From an uncultured Methanosarcinales archaeon (GTDB lineage: Archaea > Halobacteriota > Methanosarcinia > Methanotrichales > Methanotrichaceae): DNA of 64,000 bases. The stretch spans positions 1 to 64,000 of the forward strand of contig CAIQHB010000013.1 in assembly GCA_903871465.1 (NCBI GenBank), given 5' to 3'. A program made the position numbers and the translations under genes. The notes beneath the pieces are model-generated. The model was given only the letters and a program-made list of their open reading frames with translations. It was not told the DNA's origin and did no database searches. Below, piece by piece: positions 43,389-53,700 of this stretch. The number at the start of each line of letters is the position of its first letter. Within the stretch, counting starts at the first letter, position 1.

Positions 43389-45169
43389 CTTCTCACCTCC
43401 TGGATGCTGGAGCCGGGACAGATCTCGGCACAGACCCCGCAGCCGGTGCATAGATTATTTATCTTTGCCTTATCGCCTTCGAATTCTATAGCAGGGCAGC
43501 CAAAGTCCACGCAGATCCCGCATCCCTGGCATTCCTCGCCGACCTGGAAGGCCCTGGGGCGGGCTCCGCTCCTGCGGGCTTTGATCACACAGGGTTGTCT
43601 CGCGATGACTACAGACAGACCGGGAAACTCCTTCGCTCTCTGGAAGCATTGGAGAGTCTTTTCCAGATCATACGGGTCGACGACCTCCACCTGGCCGGCG
43701 CCCAATGCTCTTGCCAGCGCTTCCAATGAGACCAGGACCGTCGATTCTCCAGTGGCTGTCACTCCCGTGCCCGGATGGGGCTGATGGCCGGTCATGGCCG
43801 TGGTGCTGTTGTCAAGGATGGCCACGGTAATTCTTGCCCTGTTGTAGGCCGCGTTCAAGAGTCCCGTCATGCCCCCATGCAAGAATGTCGAGTCGCCCAA
43901 ACTGCAACAGATGCCTTCCGTCTCCCCGCCGAATCTGATGCCGCTGGCAAGCGTTATGCTCGCGCCCATGCACAGACACGTGTCCACCGTCCCCATGCCT
44001 ACGGCCATGGTGTAGCAGCCGATGTCGCTCGGATAGACTGCCTTCTTGCCGAAGACCTTTCGCATGGCATAAAAGGTGGCACGGTGGCTGCAGCCTGGAC
44101 AAAGCGCAGGAGGCCGGGGTGGCAGGATCCCGGCGGCAGTGTTCGGCAATGCCGCCTTTTCCTGAATGCCCTGCATACGGGCTATGGCGTTTCGAACCCG
44201 CAAGAAGTCGAGTTCTCCCTCGCGGGAGATAGACTCATTCTTCCCCAGGATCTCGACCGCCGGATTGACAATCCTTGCCAGCCTCTCCACCTGTTCTTCC
44301 ACTACCGGCTCCAGCTCCTCCGCAACCATGACCCGTGTGACATGCTCCAGCATGCTGCAAATCATCTTTGCGGGCACGGGATAGGTTCCTATGCGAAGCA
44401 TTGAGACCTCCAGGTCCAGATCCCTGATGGCCTCCTCGGCGTACAGTCCTGCGATTCCTGAGGCGATGATTCCCACGTTCCCTCGCAGGGTGAGCTTATT
44501 CCAGGGAGCTGTCTCCAGGGCTTCTTCGATGGCCTTCTGTTTTGCGATCAGCTCAGTGTGCAGCGCCCGGGCGTGCACAGGCAGAGCAACACGTCGCGCA
44601 GGATTCTTGACAAACTGCCCTCCTGCACGAACGGGCGGAATCGCACCCGTTTCCACGTCCGCCCGGGCATGAGAGACGCGCGTGGTGGGCCTGAGCATGA
44701 CAGGGATATTGAACTTCTCAGAAAGCTCAAAGCCATAGATCGTCATATCTTTTGCTTCCTCTGGGTCGCCGGGGTCCAGGCATGGCACTGATGCGAATTG
44801 GGCGTAGCGTCGTGAATCCTGCTCATTCTGAGAGGAATGGCAGAAAGGATCATCGGCACAGATCAAAAGCAGTCCCGCGCCCACGCCAAGGTAGGCCAGG
44901 GTCATAAAGGGGTCTGCAGCCACATTCAGACCCACATGCTTCATGGTTGCTACTGCGCGTGTGCCCGTCCAGGAGGCACCCGCCGCCACCTCCAGGGCCA
45001 CTTTCTCGTTCACGGACCATTCCACATGCATAGATCGGTCGCCTTTGAGGTCCACAAGCGTCTCGATGATCTCTGAGGAGGGTGTACCGGGGTAGCCGGC
45101 AGCGAGCCCTACCCCCGCCTCCAGGAGTCCTCTGGCAATTGCTGCGTTTCCGAGGAGATATTCTCTCAC
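43385..45169 (-). CDS. iorA: Indolepyruvate ferredoxin oxidoreductase, alpha subunit
   Basis: About 594 residues. The N-terminal pyrimidine-binding domain has AAGYPGTPSSEIIETL. The C-terminal half has the thiamine diphosphate domain (ALCPGCSHRATFYAM, DIGCYTMAVG, GDSTFLHGGMTGL and DNSTTAMTGHQPHPG). It ends in two [4Fe-4S] motifs, CQGCGICVDFGCP and CTGCGVCAEICP. GTG 45169 is preferred as the start because it is 7 nt behind GGATGG; TTG 45175 is possible. Two AATATATT boxes upstream (45185-45192, 45196-45203) give the promoter. Confidence 0.94.
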   Translation of the reverse strand: MREYLLGNAAIARGLLEAGVGLAAGYPGTPSSEIIETLVDLKGDRSMHVEWSVNEKVALEVAAGASWTGTRAVATMKHVGLNVAADPFMTLAYLGVGAGLLLICADDPFCHSSQNEQDSRRYAQFASVPCLDPGDPEEAKDMTIYGFELSEKFNIPVMLRPTTRVSHARADVETGAIPPVRAGGQFVKNPARRVALPVHARALHTELIAKQKAIEEALETAPWNKLTLRGNVGIIASGIAGLYAEEAIRDLDLEVSMLRIGTYPVPAKMICSMLEHVTRVMVAEELEPVVEEQVERLARIVNPAVEILGKNESISREGELDFLRVRNAIARMQGIQEKAALPNTAAGILPPRPPALCPGCSHRATFYAMRKVFGKKAVYPSDIGCYTMAVGMGTVDTCLCMGASITLASGIRFGGETEGICCSLGDSTFLHGGMTGLLNAAYNRARITVAILDNSTTAMTGHQPHPGTGVTATGESTVLVSLEALARALGAGQVEVVDPYDLEKTLQCFQRAKEFPGLSVVIARQPCVIKARRSGARPRAFQVGEECQGCGICVDFGCPAIEFEGDKAKINNLCTGCGVCAEICPGSSIQEVRR

Positions 45170-45184
45170 AAACAACCATCCTTT

Positions 45185-45203
45185 AATATATTTTGAATAT
45201 ATT
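45185..45203 (-). promoter_or_regulatory. Doubled TATA-like element upstream of iorA
   Basis: Two copies of AATATATT separated by TTG. Each is its own reverse complement. One can serve as TATA box for iorA. The repeat might also be a regulator site in this divergent intergenic region. Confidence 0.45.
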
Positions 45204-45348
45204 CTTTCTCTAGAAAGATTAATGCCCTTCTCTCTGATAACCGTTTTGATGCGCCTTCTCCAGTTGGTCGCGACCGGGGTTGATTGAACTGATGGCCCTG
45301 CCGAGAGATCACAAAATTAATTAACTCCCAGGATTGGTCTCACCTATT

Positions 45349-46389
45349 ATGGTCGAGTGGCAATCCGATTCAGTGGGGTCGATTTACAACTATCTGCCGC
45401 CAGGCTGCCTGATCTGCCGGCAGGGGGCGGGACTGGTGCTCTTCGTTACGGGAAGGTGCGAGCGCAGCTGTTTCTACTGCCCCATCTCCGAGGAGCGGAG
45501 GGGCCAAGACGTCGTATTTGCGGATGAGCAACCGGTGCAAAAGATGGAGGATATCCTGGAAGAAGCCCGGGCAATTGGTGCCCTGGGGACGGGAATCACC
45601 GGCGGAGAACCCCTTCTGAGGCTGGACTATGTCCTGGAATGCGTCACTGCTTTGAAGCTGGAGTTCGGGCCGGAGCACCACATTCACCTCTATTCCGGAA
45701 TTCTTCCCAAAAAAGGTGTTTTAGAGAAGCTAAAGCAGGCCGGTCTGGATGAGATCCGCTTTCATCCGCCTGTCTCGGAATGGTCCAATCCTGCCGGCCT
45801 GAAGGAAGCCCTGCAGGAGGCCAAAGCCAGTGGACTGGAGGCGGGAGTGGAGATACCCGCCCTCTGGTCTGCGCCAAAGATCGTTGAGGCCGTGCGGGAT
45901 GCGGATGCCTTTCTGAACCTCAATGAGCTGGAGTTCTCTGAGACAAACTTCGCCGGCCTTATTGATGCAGGTTTCTTGCCGGAGGATCTTGGATGCGCGG
46001 CCAACGGCAGCGAAGATGTTGCTAAAGAGCACTTTCTCAAAGAGGGCATCAAAGTGCACTTCTGTCCCTCTCGCTTCAAGGACGCAGTGCAGCTAAGGGA
46101 GCGATTGCGGCGCAGGGCAGATCACACGGCTCGTCCCTTTGATTATGTGAGCTCTGAGGGCACCATAATTCACGGCATAATCGAAGGCGATCTGGAAAAG
46201 GCTCTGCAGATTCTTGGGGATCTGGAGGTTCCTGTGGAGATGTATTCCTGTCGGGATGGCAAGATAGATATCGCCGCTTCCATCTTGGAGGACATATCGG
46301 AAGAACTGAAGTGCGCAAGATGTATTCTCAGTATAATTGAGAAGTATCCTCTAGAGAACGGGCTGGTCGTAGATAGAATACCTTTATAA
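45349..46389 (+). CDS. Radical SAM protein (COG2108-like)
   Basis: About 346 residues from ATG 45349; AT-rich sequence about 30 nt upstream supports this over TTG 45334. The radical SAM cluster motif CERSCFYCP lies near residues 33-41, followed by TGITGGEPLLR. An N-terminal CLICRQGAG adds two cysteines, and CARC occurs near the C-terminus. It cleaves SAM to form a 5'-deoxyadenosyl radical; the substrate is unknown. It is followed by a small helix-turn-helix gene, 38 bp away, probably in the same operon. Confidence 0.85.
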   Translation: MVEWQSDSVGSIYNYLPPGCLICRQGAGLVLFVTGRCERSCFYCPISEERRGQDVVFADEQPVQKMEDILEEARAIGALGTGITGGEPLLRLDYVLECVTALKLEFGPEHHIHLYSGILPKKGVLEKLKQAGLDEIRFHPPVSEWSNPAGLKEALQEAKASGLEAGVEIPALWSAPKIVEAVRDADAFLNLNELEFSETNFAGLIDAGFLPEDLGCAANGSEDVAKEHFLKEGIKVHFCPSRFKDAVQLRERLRRRADHTARPFDYVSSEGTIIHGIIEGDLEKALQILGDLEVPVEMYSCRDGKIDIAASILEDISEELKCARCILSIIEKYPLENGLVVDRIPL

Positions 46390-46427
46390 TCCTTAAATTC
46401 ATTCTTTCAGGGCGGTGATTTTGCCGG

Positions 46428-46730
46428 ATGGAGAGCGCAGAAGAACGAATCCAGGAGAGACTCAGAAATTATCTTAAGCGGGACGGTATAGGAATCCGGA
46501 AGGCCGTCTTAAAGCTGTTTTTAAGCGATGGGGCTTACACCACTGAGGACGTCTTCACGTACCTCGCGAAGGAGGGTTTTGACGTCAGCTACCGCGGTGT
46601 TTCGGCTATGGTGGGGCTTATGAATACTCGCCTGGGCATTCTGAGCATTGATGTTTCCGGAGACCATAACGTCTATTCCCTCAAGGGGGACCACAAGGGC
46701 GTGGTGAGGTCCGTTCTAGAGAACTATTAA
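46428..46730 (+). CDS. Small winged-helix protein (DUF2551-like)
   Basis: A 100-residue protein, probably a winged helix: IRKAVLKLFLSDGAYTTEDV, then LAKEGFDVSYRGVSAMVGLM and NTRLGILSIDVSGDHNVYSL. It resembles the archaeal DUF2551 family of predicted transcription regulators. GGTGA precedes the ATG. The partner radical SAM gene upstream could be its target or simply share its transcript. Confidence 0.7.
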   Translation: MESAEERIQERLRNYLKRDGIGIRKAVLKLFLSDGAYTTEDVFTYLAKEGFDVSYRGVSAMVGLMNTRLGILSIDVSGDHNVYSLKGDHKGVVRSVLENY

Positions 46731-46840
46731 TCAGCTAGATTATCGATCTGGTGGCATCGATATCTAAATAATCCCGGCGCTATTTGTTGTGATGTTGCGA
46801 GGCCGTGATGGACGGCCCGTCTCTAAAAACATCAAAACTC

Positions 46841-48343
46841 TCAGTTGGGCGGCTCGCCTCTTTTCATTCTCTTCATGTACTTATTCAGGAAAACCTCTGC
46901 CATGAGATTTATTCCTGTAAGAGCCGCGTGTTCCAATGGGCTCGCTGTCATTCTCTCGCTGTAGAGACGGTGCAGTTTCTTGAGGTGCCGGAGGTTATAA
47001 TCCAGACACAATCCCACCAGCTGCCAGTGCTCAGGCAGAGCGTCCTGCTTACTAAAACCTCTTGTGCCGCCTAGCTTTGTATCGGCGATGGTGGTGAAGA
47101 AGAGTGGAAGAATGAGTCCGGTATAGTTCATCAGAGACTCCACTAGCTCTGTAGTCTGGATGACATCCTCTCTGCCCTCTCCCGGCAGACCCAGGACGAG
47201 GCTGGCGACGGGAAGCCATGACTCCTCCTCGAAGAGACGATAGCAATCCCTCACAATCTCAGGCCAGTTTCCGGTCTTTCCCGGAAGTGCTTTGCGCGGC
47301 ATATGCATATCCAGTATGCGGCAGCTCCCTGTCTCAATGCCGATCCAGGCCGACATGTGATTCTGATCGGAGCCGACGCCTACAATTCTCGAGATCTTGC
47401 GCAAGAGCCCCTGGTTATGATGGATTGCAGCCAGGCTCAAGTGCGAGACGTCCATGGTCTTTGGCCCGAGCTGTTTTACGGCAGACACCAGCTTCAGCAC
47501 CTTTTCCTCATTGGAATTCATCCCGCCCGAGCCGTAAGAGAAGAAATCCTCGCTGTGAAGTATGATGTCCCTCTGGCCTGCGGCCAGGTTTACTCGCACA
47601 TCTTCCAAGATATTTTTCAGAGGCCGGTGGCGCATGGTGCGCATAGCTGGCGAGCAGAAGGCGCACCCTCTCCAGCAGCCTCTGCCGATCTCTACGATGC
47701 CCCCAATGGTAGCTCCACGGTTCGTTGGAATCCGCTCTCCGGGGACCGCTGTCCCCCTGATCACATTTGGAACAGCCTCTTTGCGTATGATCTTACGGCA
47801 TATCTCGGGAAAATCGCTCTCCCCTTCGCCGAGGTAGATGTGGTCGACGCCCACGTCTTCGCCCATCACCTCCCAGGCGCCGTTGCCTCCTACTACTATC
47901 TTGGGACGGTGCCTCCTTATGAGTGGGTGGCGAACAAGTTCCAGAAACTTGGAACGGTTGAAAGGCGGGCCGCGGCCTATAATCTCCTCTATTTCACGAA
48001 ACGCTATCTTTCCCATGGGGTCGTCATGAGTTATCCCCACGATCTCCGTTTCCGGGCCGATGGCCCTGTCCAGGTGATCGGGATGGGCCACAATCACCTC
48101 CTCTCTGGAGAAGCCCGCATCCAGCAATGATGCCTCCACTTTTCTCATGCCGCAGGGGGCATAGGCAGCGGAGCCGTCCTCAAATGCGGGCACGGGCGGG
48201 CAGAAAAGTTTCTGGAATATCCAGTCAGGCAGCATAGCTCTCGGCATGATTGCGGCAAAGCCGAGCATCACACCGCCGTGATAGCTGCTCATCATGGTGG
48301 AGTCGCTGGTGAGAACAATTCTCTTGCCTGGCATCTGTTGCAT
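46841..48343 (-). CDS. Radical SAM protein with cobalamin-binding-like N-terminal domain
   Basis: ATG 48343, 8 nt behind GGAG, gives 500 residues. The first 190 residues look like a B12-binding Rossmann domain (IVGITHDDPMGK, PKIVVGGNGAWEVMG), without a certain DxHxxG. The radical SAM motif is GRGCWRGCAFCSPA (about 215-228), followed by SAM-binding segments and AWIGIETGSCRIL, ASLVLGLPGEGRED. Such B12-radical SAM proteins act as methyltransferases or cyclases; archaeal members of this type are not assigned a reaction that I can name. It diverges from the homocysteine pair, with about 90 bp between the start codons. Confidence 0.82.
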   Translation of the reverse strand: MQQMPGKRIVLTSDSTMMSSYHGGVMLGFAAIMPRAMLPDWIFQKLFCPPVPAFEDGSAAYAPCGMRKVEASLLDAGFSREEVIVAHPDHLDRAIGPETEIVGITHDDPMGKIAFREIEEIIGRGPPFNRSKFLELVRHPLIRRHRPKIVVGGNGAWEVMGEDVGVDHIYLGEGESDFPEICRKIIRKEAVPNVIRGTAVPGERIPTNRGATIGGIVEIGRGCWRGCAFCSPAMRTMRHRPLKNILEDVRVNLAAGQRDIILHSEDFFSYGSGGMNSNEEKVLKLVSAVKQLGPKTMDVSHLSLAAIHHNQGLLRKISRIVGVGSDQNHMSAWIGIETGSCRILDMHMPRKALPGKTGNWPEIVRDCYRLFEEESWLPVASLVLGLPGEGREDVIQTTELVESLMNYTGLILPLFFTTIADTKLGGTRGFSKQDALPEHWQLVGLCLDYNLRHLKKLHRLYSERMTASPLEHAALTGINLMAEVFLNKYMKRMKRGEPPN

Positions 48344-48434
48344 CTGATCGGCTCCTTTTTGGTTAAGGCAGATAACGTTGTTGGACACGAAAAGCCCAAT
48401 AAGTTTTTATCGGATTGCCGACTTTTGAGCCAAT

Positions 48435-49937
48435 GTGCAAGAGAAGTCGTTATCGGAGATCAACGAACGCATTCGCGACGGCTCGGCCCGCGTCGTAACC
48501 GCAGAGGAGATGCCAGACCTTGTGGACGAGCTGGGACCTGCCGGAGCGGTGCGCGAGGTGGATGTAGTAACCACTGGAACCTTCGGGGCCATGTGCTCCT
48601 CAGGGGTCTTTCTCAATCTTGGCCATAGCGACCCACCCATAAAGATTGCCCGAGCTATGCTCAACAAGGTGGAGGCTTATGGCGGCGTCGCCGCAGTCGA
48701 TCTCTTCCTTGGAGCAACGCAGCCTTCAGAGGATAGAGGAATCGAGTATGGTGGTGCCCACGTCATGGAAGATCTGGTATCCGGAAAGCAGATCGAGGTT
48801 GAAGCCCAGGGAGCCCCCACGGACTGCTATCCCCAGAGGGAACTGGAAACCTGTCTGCGTCTGGAGGACTTCAACCAGGCTATCATGGTCAATCCTCGCA
48901 ACGCTTATCAGCGGTACAATGCAGCCACCAATTCATCCGATCGGACGATGTATACCTACATGGGGACACTTCTTCCGGGCTTTGGCAATATTCACTATAG
49001 CGGTGCGGGAGTGCTCTCGCCCATATCCAATGATCCAAACTTCGAGGCCATCGGCATCGGCACACGCATCTTTCTCGGCGGAGCACAGGGCTATGTCATT
49101 GGTCCCGGCACGCAGCATAATCCCCAAAATAACTTCTCCACGCTCATGGTCACGGGTGACATGAAGAAGATGAGCAACCGTTTTCTGCGGGCGGCAACGT
49201 TTCATAAATACGGCCCCAGTCTGTATCTGGGGGTAGGAATTCCCATACCGATCCTGAATGAGAAGCTTGCCAGGAGCACTGCAATAAGAGATAGAGATAT
49301 CACCGTTCCTGTAGTGGATTACGGCATTCCGCGCCGGGACCGTCCTTCCCTCCGAATGGTCAGTTACGAGGATCTGAAGTCGGGAACGATCGAATTGAAT
49401 GGGAAGGAGGTCGCCAGCTCTTCCCTCTCCAGCTTCCAGATGGCAAGGGAGGTTGCCCGGACTCTAAAGGAAGAAGTAGAGAAGGGCGAGTTTCTGCTCA
49501 GTCAGGCAGTTGAGCCTCTATCTGGTGTGGGCAGTGCCAGGCCCATGAAGCAGACCAAGCAGTCGCCGAACGTGGGAGACGTCATGAGCCGCGATGTGGT
49601 CACGGTTCTGGAGGACATACCTGTGGAGAAAGCGGCCAAGCTGATTGTAAGCGGCAGCTTCGATCATCTGCCGGTTGTATCCAAGGATGGACGGCTGATG
49701 GGTATTATCACCGCCTGGGATATATCCAAAGCAGTGGCCAGCGGCAAGCCATCACGTATTGCAGAGATCATGACCCGGCGAGTTCATTCTGCTCGATTGG
49801 ATGAGCCAATTGAGCTTGCTGCTCGAACTCTGGATACGCATAGCATTTCGGCGTTGCCTGTGGTGGATAAAGAGGATAAGGTGATCGGAATGATTACCAG
49901 CAATCATCTTTCCCGGCTTTTTGCACGGAGGCGGTAG
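48435..49937 (+). CDS. L-aspartate semialdehyde sulfurtransferase (homocysteine synthesis, DUF39 plus CBS)
   Basis: A 500-residue protein. Residues 1-365 are the DUF39 domain, with VVTTGTFGAMCSSGVFLNLG and GAPTDCYPQRE holding likely catalytic cysteines. Residues about 380-500 are a CBS pair (VGDVMSRDVVTVLEDIPVEK and IAEIMTRRVHSARLDEPI). In Methanosarcina the homologue, with a NIL-ferredoxin protein, makes homocysteine from sulfide and aspartate semialdehyde. The start is GTG 48435; TTTTTATC about 30 nt upstream suggests a leaderless mRNA. Confidence 0.92.
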   Translation: MQEKSLSEINERIRDGSARVVTAEEMPDLVDELGPAGAVREVDVVTTGTFGAMCSSGVFLNLGHSDPPIKIARAMLNKVEAYGGVAAVDLFLGATQPSEDRGIEYGGAHVMEDLVSGKQIEVEAQGAPTDCYPQRELETCLRLEDFNQAIMVNPRNAYQRYNAATNSSDRTMYTYMGTLLPGFGNIHYSGAGVLSPISNDPNFEAIGIGTRIFLGGAQGYVIGPGTQHNPQNNFSTLMVTGDMKKMSNRFLRAATFHKYGPSLYLGVGIPIPILNEKLARSTAIRDRDITVPVVDYGIPRRDRPSLRMVSYEDLKSGTIELNGKEVASSSLSSFQMAREVARTLKEEVEKGEFLLSQAVEPLSGVGSARPMKQTKQSPNVGDVMSRDVVTVLEDIPVEKAAKLIVSGSFDHLPVVSKDGRLMGIITAWDISKAVASGKPSRIAEIMTRRVHSARLDEPIELAARTLDTHSISALPVVDKEDKVIGMITSNHLSRLFARRR

Positions 49938-49939
49938 AA

Positions 49940-50326
49940 ATGAAACTGATGCTTCACGTTGCCCCAGGTATCGTGCGCTATCCACTCATCGCCTCGGTCA
50001 TTCTGGAGACCTCGGCCCTGGTGAATATAGAGAGGGCCAGCATCGATGCCGTGAGCGGGGAGATCGTTCTGGAAGTTCCCACTGAGAAGTGCGTGGAGGT
50101 AAAGGAGGCCTTCGAGAGGCGGGGCGTAAGGGTCGTGCCCCTGGAAATACCTGTCATCAGGGACGAGAATGAATGTGTCCACTGTGGGGCATGTGTCTCC
50201 ATTTGTCCCACGAGGACCTTTCGTTTTGAGGATTGGCGCGTTGTTGCCGATTCGGGTAAGTGCATTCAGTGCGGAGCCTGTGTCATGGGATGCCCCCAGC
50301 GTGCATTGAAGCTGGTACTGAAGTAG
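49940..50326 (+). CDS. NIL-domain ferredoxin, partner of the homocysteine enzyme
   Basis: A 128-residue protein. Residues 1-75 are a NIL domain (ACT-like ligand-binding fold, as in methionine transporters), and residues 78-128 hold two [4Fe-4S] motifs, CVHCGACVSICP and CIQCGACVMGCP. It starts 2 nt behind the DUF39 gene, with GGAGGCGGTAG as ribosome site. It is known in methanogens as the reductant or sulfur-transfer partner of DUF39 for homocysteine formation. Confidence 0.92.
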   Translation: MKLMLHVAPGIVRYPLIASVILETSALVNIERASIDAVSGEIVLEVPTEKCVEVKEAFERRGVRVVPLEIPVIRDENECVHCGACVSICPTRTFRFEDWRVVADSGKCIQCGACVMGCPQRALKLVLK

Positions 50327-50715
50327 CTTCGGGGTCCTCCGGGGCCAATCCCTCGATCATGCAAATGATCTCCAGTTTTTGACCCGAATCTGCAGGCTTC
50401 GGGTTTGTATATATCGGATCGATTTCTTATTTAAACAATATTGATTTTTTTATGTTAGGTAGTTAACATTCAAAAGAAATCGAAGAATTTATATGTACGG
50501 ACAGTTTATACAGATAGAATAAGTTAGTGTTAATATTCAGGTAGTTTTAGGGGGAATAAGTGCTGATTGATCTCGATGGTCTCACAGATGTGAAGAATTT
50601 TGGTTTTCTTTCCTGCATACGTTTCTTCTCCGAGCCATCTGATTCTCATACAGTCACTCGAAGATATCTTCTTGACTTTTTCTTCATTGTACCTGTTATC
50701 GGGAGGTGGAAATAA
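50327..50715. other. AT-rich region upstream of the giant TPR gene
   Basis: About 390 bp. It contains GTATATATCGGAT (50407-50419, shared with the ferredoxin promoter), a run of seven T, GAATTTATATGTAC (about 50487-50500), which is the best TATA box for the TPR gene with a leader of nearly 200 nt, and a small minus-strand frame. Confidence 0.5.
50530..50649 (-). CDS. Possible 39-residue protein
   Basis: ATG 50649 on the minus strand opens MRIRWLGEETYAGKKTKILH and ends LFPLKLPEY. The composition is protein-like and the frame stays open upstream, but no ribosome site or family is visible, and it lies in the leader of the TPR gene on the other strand. Confidence 0.28.
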   Translation of the reverse strand: MRIRWLGEETYAGKKTKILHICETIEINQHLFPLKLPEY

Positions 50716-53700
50716 ATGTCTGCTGACCGCATTGTCACCTGCCTCGGGTCTTTTGCCGAGATCCTTTCTGACCCGGGCGGATATGAACCGGAGCGGCTGA
50801 AGAGCCTCTCCAGAAATGTGCCCGATATAATCTCCTCTTTCATCGAGGCCATCCTCGCATCGGATGAAGATATTATGCAGGAAAAGCTTGTTGAGCTGGC
50901 CGACTATGCCACTCACATCAACAGCTTTCAGGCCTGGTTCAACCTGGGCTTTTTGGCCCAGCGCTTGTTCTTTCATCAGGCCGCCATCGAATATTATGAG
51001 AAGAGTGCAAGCCTGGCTCGTGTCCAGGGAGACGATGAGAATGTCTCGCGTGTTTTGTTCCGCCTTGGGAGCCTGTACGGTGAAGAAGAAGACTGGAATC
51101 GCGCTTGCGAGTGTTATGAAAAGGCTTTGCTGGCACTAAAAGGTTGCGAAAAATCCTCTCTTATGCGGCCGATTTTGGGAAATCTCGGCAGCATCTATCG
51201 CCTGCAAGGAGAGTATCATCAGGCAGCCAGCTGCTATTCTCGGGTCCTGGATGTGCTCGACTCTGATGACCGAATTGGCCGTGCAGATGCGCTCGACAAT
51301 TTGGGAGACCTATACCAGATGACGGGAGACCTTTCCAGGGCCGAGGAATGCTATCACAAGTGCCTGAGTGAGCGGGAGTTGGCCCACGATTTAAATGGCA
51401 CAGCCAAAGCTCTGGCCGCCCTATCTTCGATTTATCAGCTAACCGGTAATGGCAAACGAGCAGAAAGCTGCCTGGAGGCTGCCCGTCATCATCTGGACGA
51501 TCTGGATGATAAGGCAGGCTCGGCCGGGATGCAAAACCGCTTAGGCGATATGTACTTCCAGGAAGGCAGGTTCAGAGAAGCCCTGGATAGCTATGAGAAA
51601 TGTACATTGGCCTTGCAGGAAAGCGATCCGTCTCTGGCTTCCCAGGCGCTCTGCCGCATGGCTCAATGCTTCCTGGAGCAGGGCGAATTGATCCCGGCAG
51701 AAGACCATTTGCAGAGGAGCATCGCAATCATGGAGGGTCTGGGCGATTCGTGTGCCATGGCCGATGCGCTCCTCCTATTGGCGGGCGTCCACCGTCGACA
51801 GGATCTCACGGAGGAAGCATTGCTGTGCTCTCGGCATTGTCTGGAGATCAAGGAGCAACTGAAGGATCGCAGTGGTGTTGTAGCCGCGCTTAATTATGTG
51901 GGGCTGATCCAGATCGAGCGCCAAGATTTTGCGATGGCCGAAGAGTGCTACCAAAGGGTTGCAGTTCTGTCTATGGAAAATGGCGAATCCCTGCTGGAGG
52001 CCGAGGCCCTGTCCAACCTCGGAAGCATACATCATTTGCAGGGCGAGCTGGAAACTGCCATGGATTACTATGGCCGTGCGCTGGAGATTTTCGATCGTCT
52101 AGGCAATAATCAGGGGTCAAGCCAGACCCAATCCAATCTGGGGCTGATCTACCAGAGGAAGGGCGACCTTTCCCTGGCCCAAGATTATTTCCAAAAGAGC
52201 ATTGACGTGAAGGAGCAACTGGGGGATGATCAAGGTGCGGCCACTACAAAGCTGAACCTGGGCCTGGTTCTCCAGATCAAGGGCGAATGGGATTTGGCAA
52301 AGTCAAATTTCGAGGAAGCATCTCTGGCTTTTGAGGATCTGGGAGATGTCCGCGGGGTTGCCGCAGCGCAAAACAATCTGGGTAACTTACACTCCGATCG
52401 GGGCGATAGCCTGCAGGCCGTTTTATGCTACAATCTGAGCCTGGAGGCCAACAGCGCCGAGAATGATAAGCACGGCATAGCGACAACGCTTGGCAATCTG
52501 GCCGGGGTGTATTTCCGGTCCGGTCAAATGGAAAAAGCGCGAGAGACGTATCGCCAGAGCCTGGAGGGCTTCAGAGAGGCAGGGGACTCCAGAGGGGAGG
52601 GCAGATCATTGCTTGGCCTGGCAAGGGTCATGGCAGAAGGAGGCGATCTGGAGGAAGCTATGCAGCACCTCCGGGATTGCTTATTGATGGAGATAGAAAG
52701 AGATGACTCACATGCCATGATTGAGGTTCTGGAAACACTGGTGAATGTAAGCCTGCGGCGAGGACAGTGGCAGGAGGCAGAAGCCAGGTACTCCCAGGTT
52801 TTGAATGCACTTCGGTTCATGGGTGACTCTCAGGCTGTGGCGACGGTCTTGTGCTCCAGCGGCAACCTTCAAGCTGATCTCGGCCAATGGGATGATGCCA
52901 TGGAGAGCTACGATGAGTGCCTGACAATCCTGGAGCGGCTGGGTGATACCTATGGATTGAGCGTGGCCAGGAACAACCTGGGCAATATCTGTTATCGACG
53001 TGGCGACTGGACACGAGCGTTGCAGAACTACCGCCACAGTCTGGAAGGCTTTGAGAAGGTGGGCGATTCCCAGAGCGAGGCCTCCGTCTTGAGCAATGTG
53101 GCCAGCCTATGCTATAAAAGAGGAGAATGGTCAGCTGCTCTGGAGAGCTACCAGCGGAGCTTGGACATCTTCGAGAAGCTGGACGATCTGGCAGGCGAGG
53201 CTCAGGTATTTGGCAATCTAGGCCTCTTCTATCACCGCAGGGGCGAGCGTAATCTGGCTATGGAGCATTTCCAGAGGGGTTTGGAAATTCAGAGGCGCCG
53301 GGCGGATCGAGAGGGTGCGGCTGAGATGCAGGCCAGCATAGACATGATCAAGGCCGGGCGGGGAGACATTCCTCCAACCATCGATGAATACCAAAAGCAG
53401 CTAGGTGAGCTGGAGTCAGCGGGTGACCTCTCAGGCCGGGCCGAGGTGCTCTCGGCATTGGCAGGCAGCTACACAGATCGATGCCAGTGGGAATTGGCCC
53501 TCTCCACCTACAAAGAGAGCCTGGAGCTCTTCAGCAAGACCGGAGAGATTTATAACCGTGCCCAGGTGGTCTTCAACATGGCCCTGGTCTATAAGGACAA
53601 GGGCGATCTGGTCAGGGCTCACGCGATGTTTGAAGAGGCCCTGAATCTATTTCAGAATCTTGATGCGGTTCCCTGTATCGCCCTGTCCAAATTAAACCTG

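Noticed and set aside
50530-50976. 148-codon minus-strand frame across the start of the TPR gene
   Set aside because: The upstream part is antisense to a well-supported gene start; only the last 39 codons could be real and are listed as a weak candidate.
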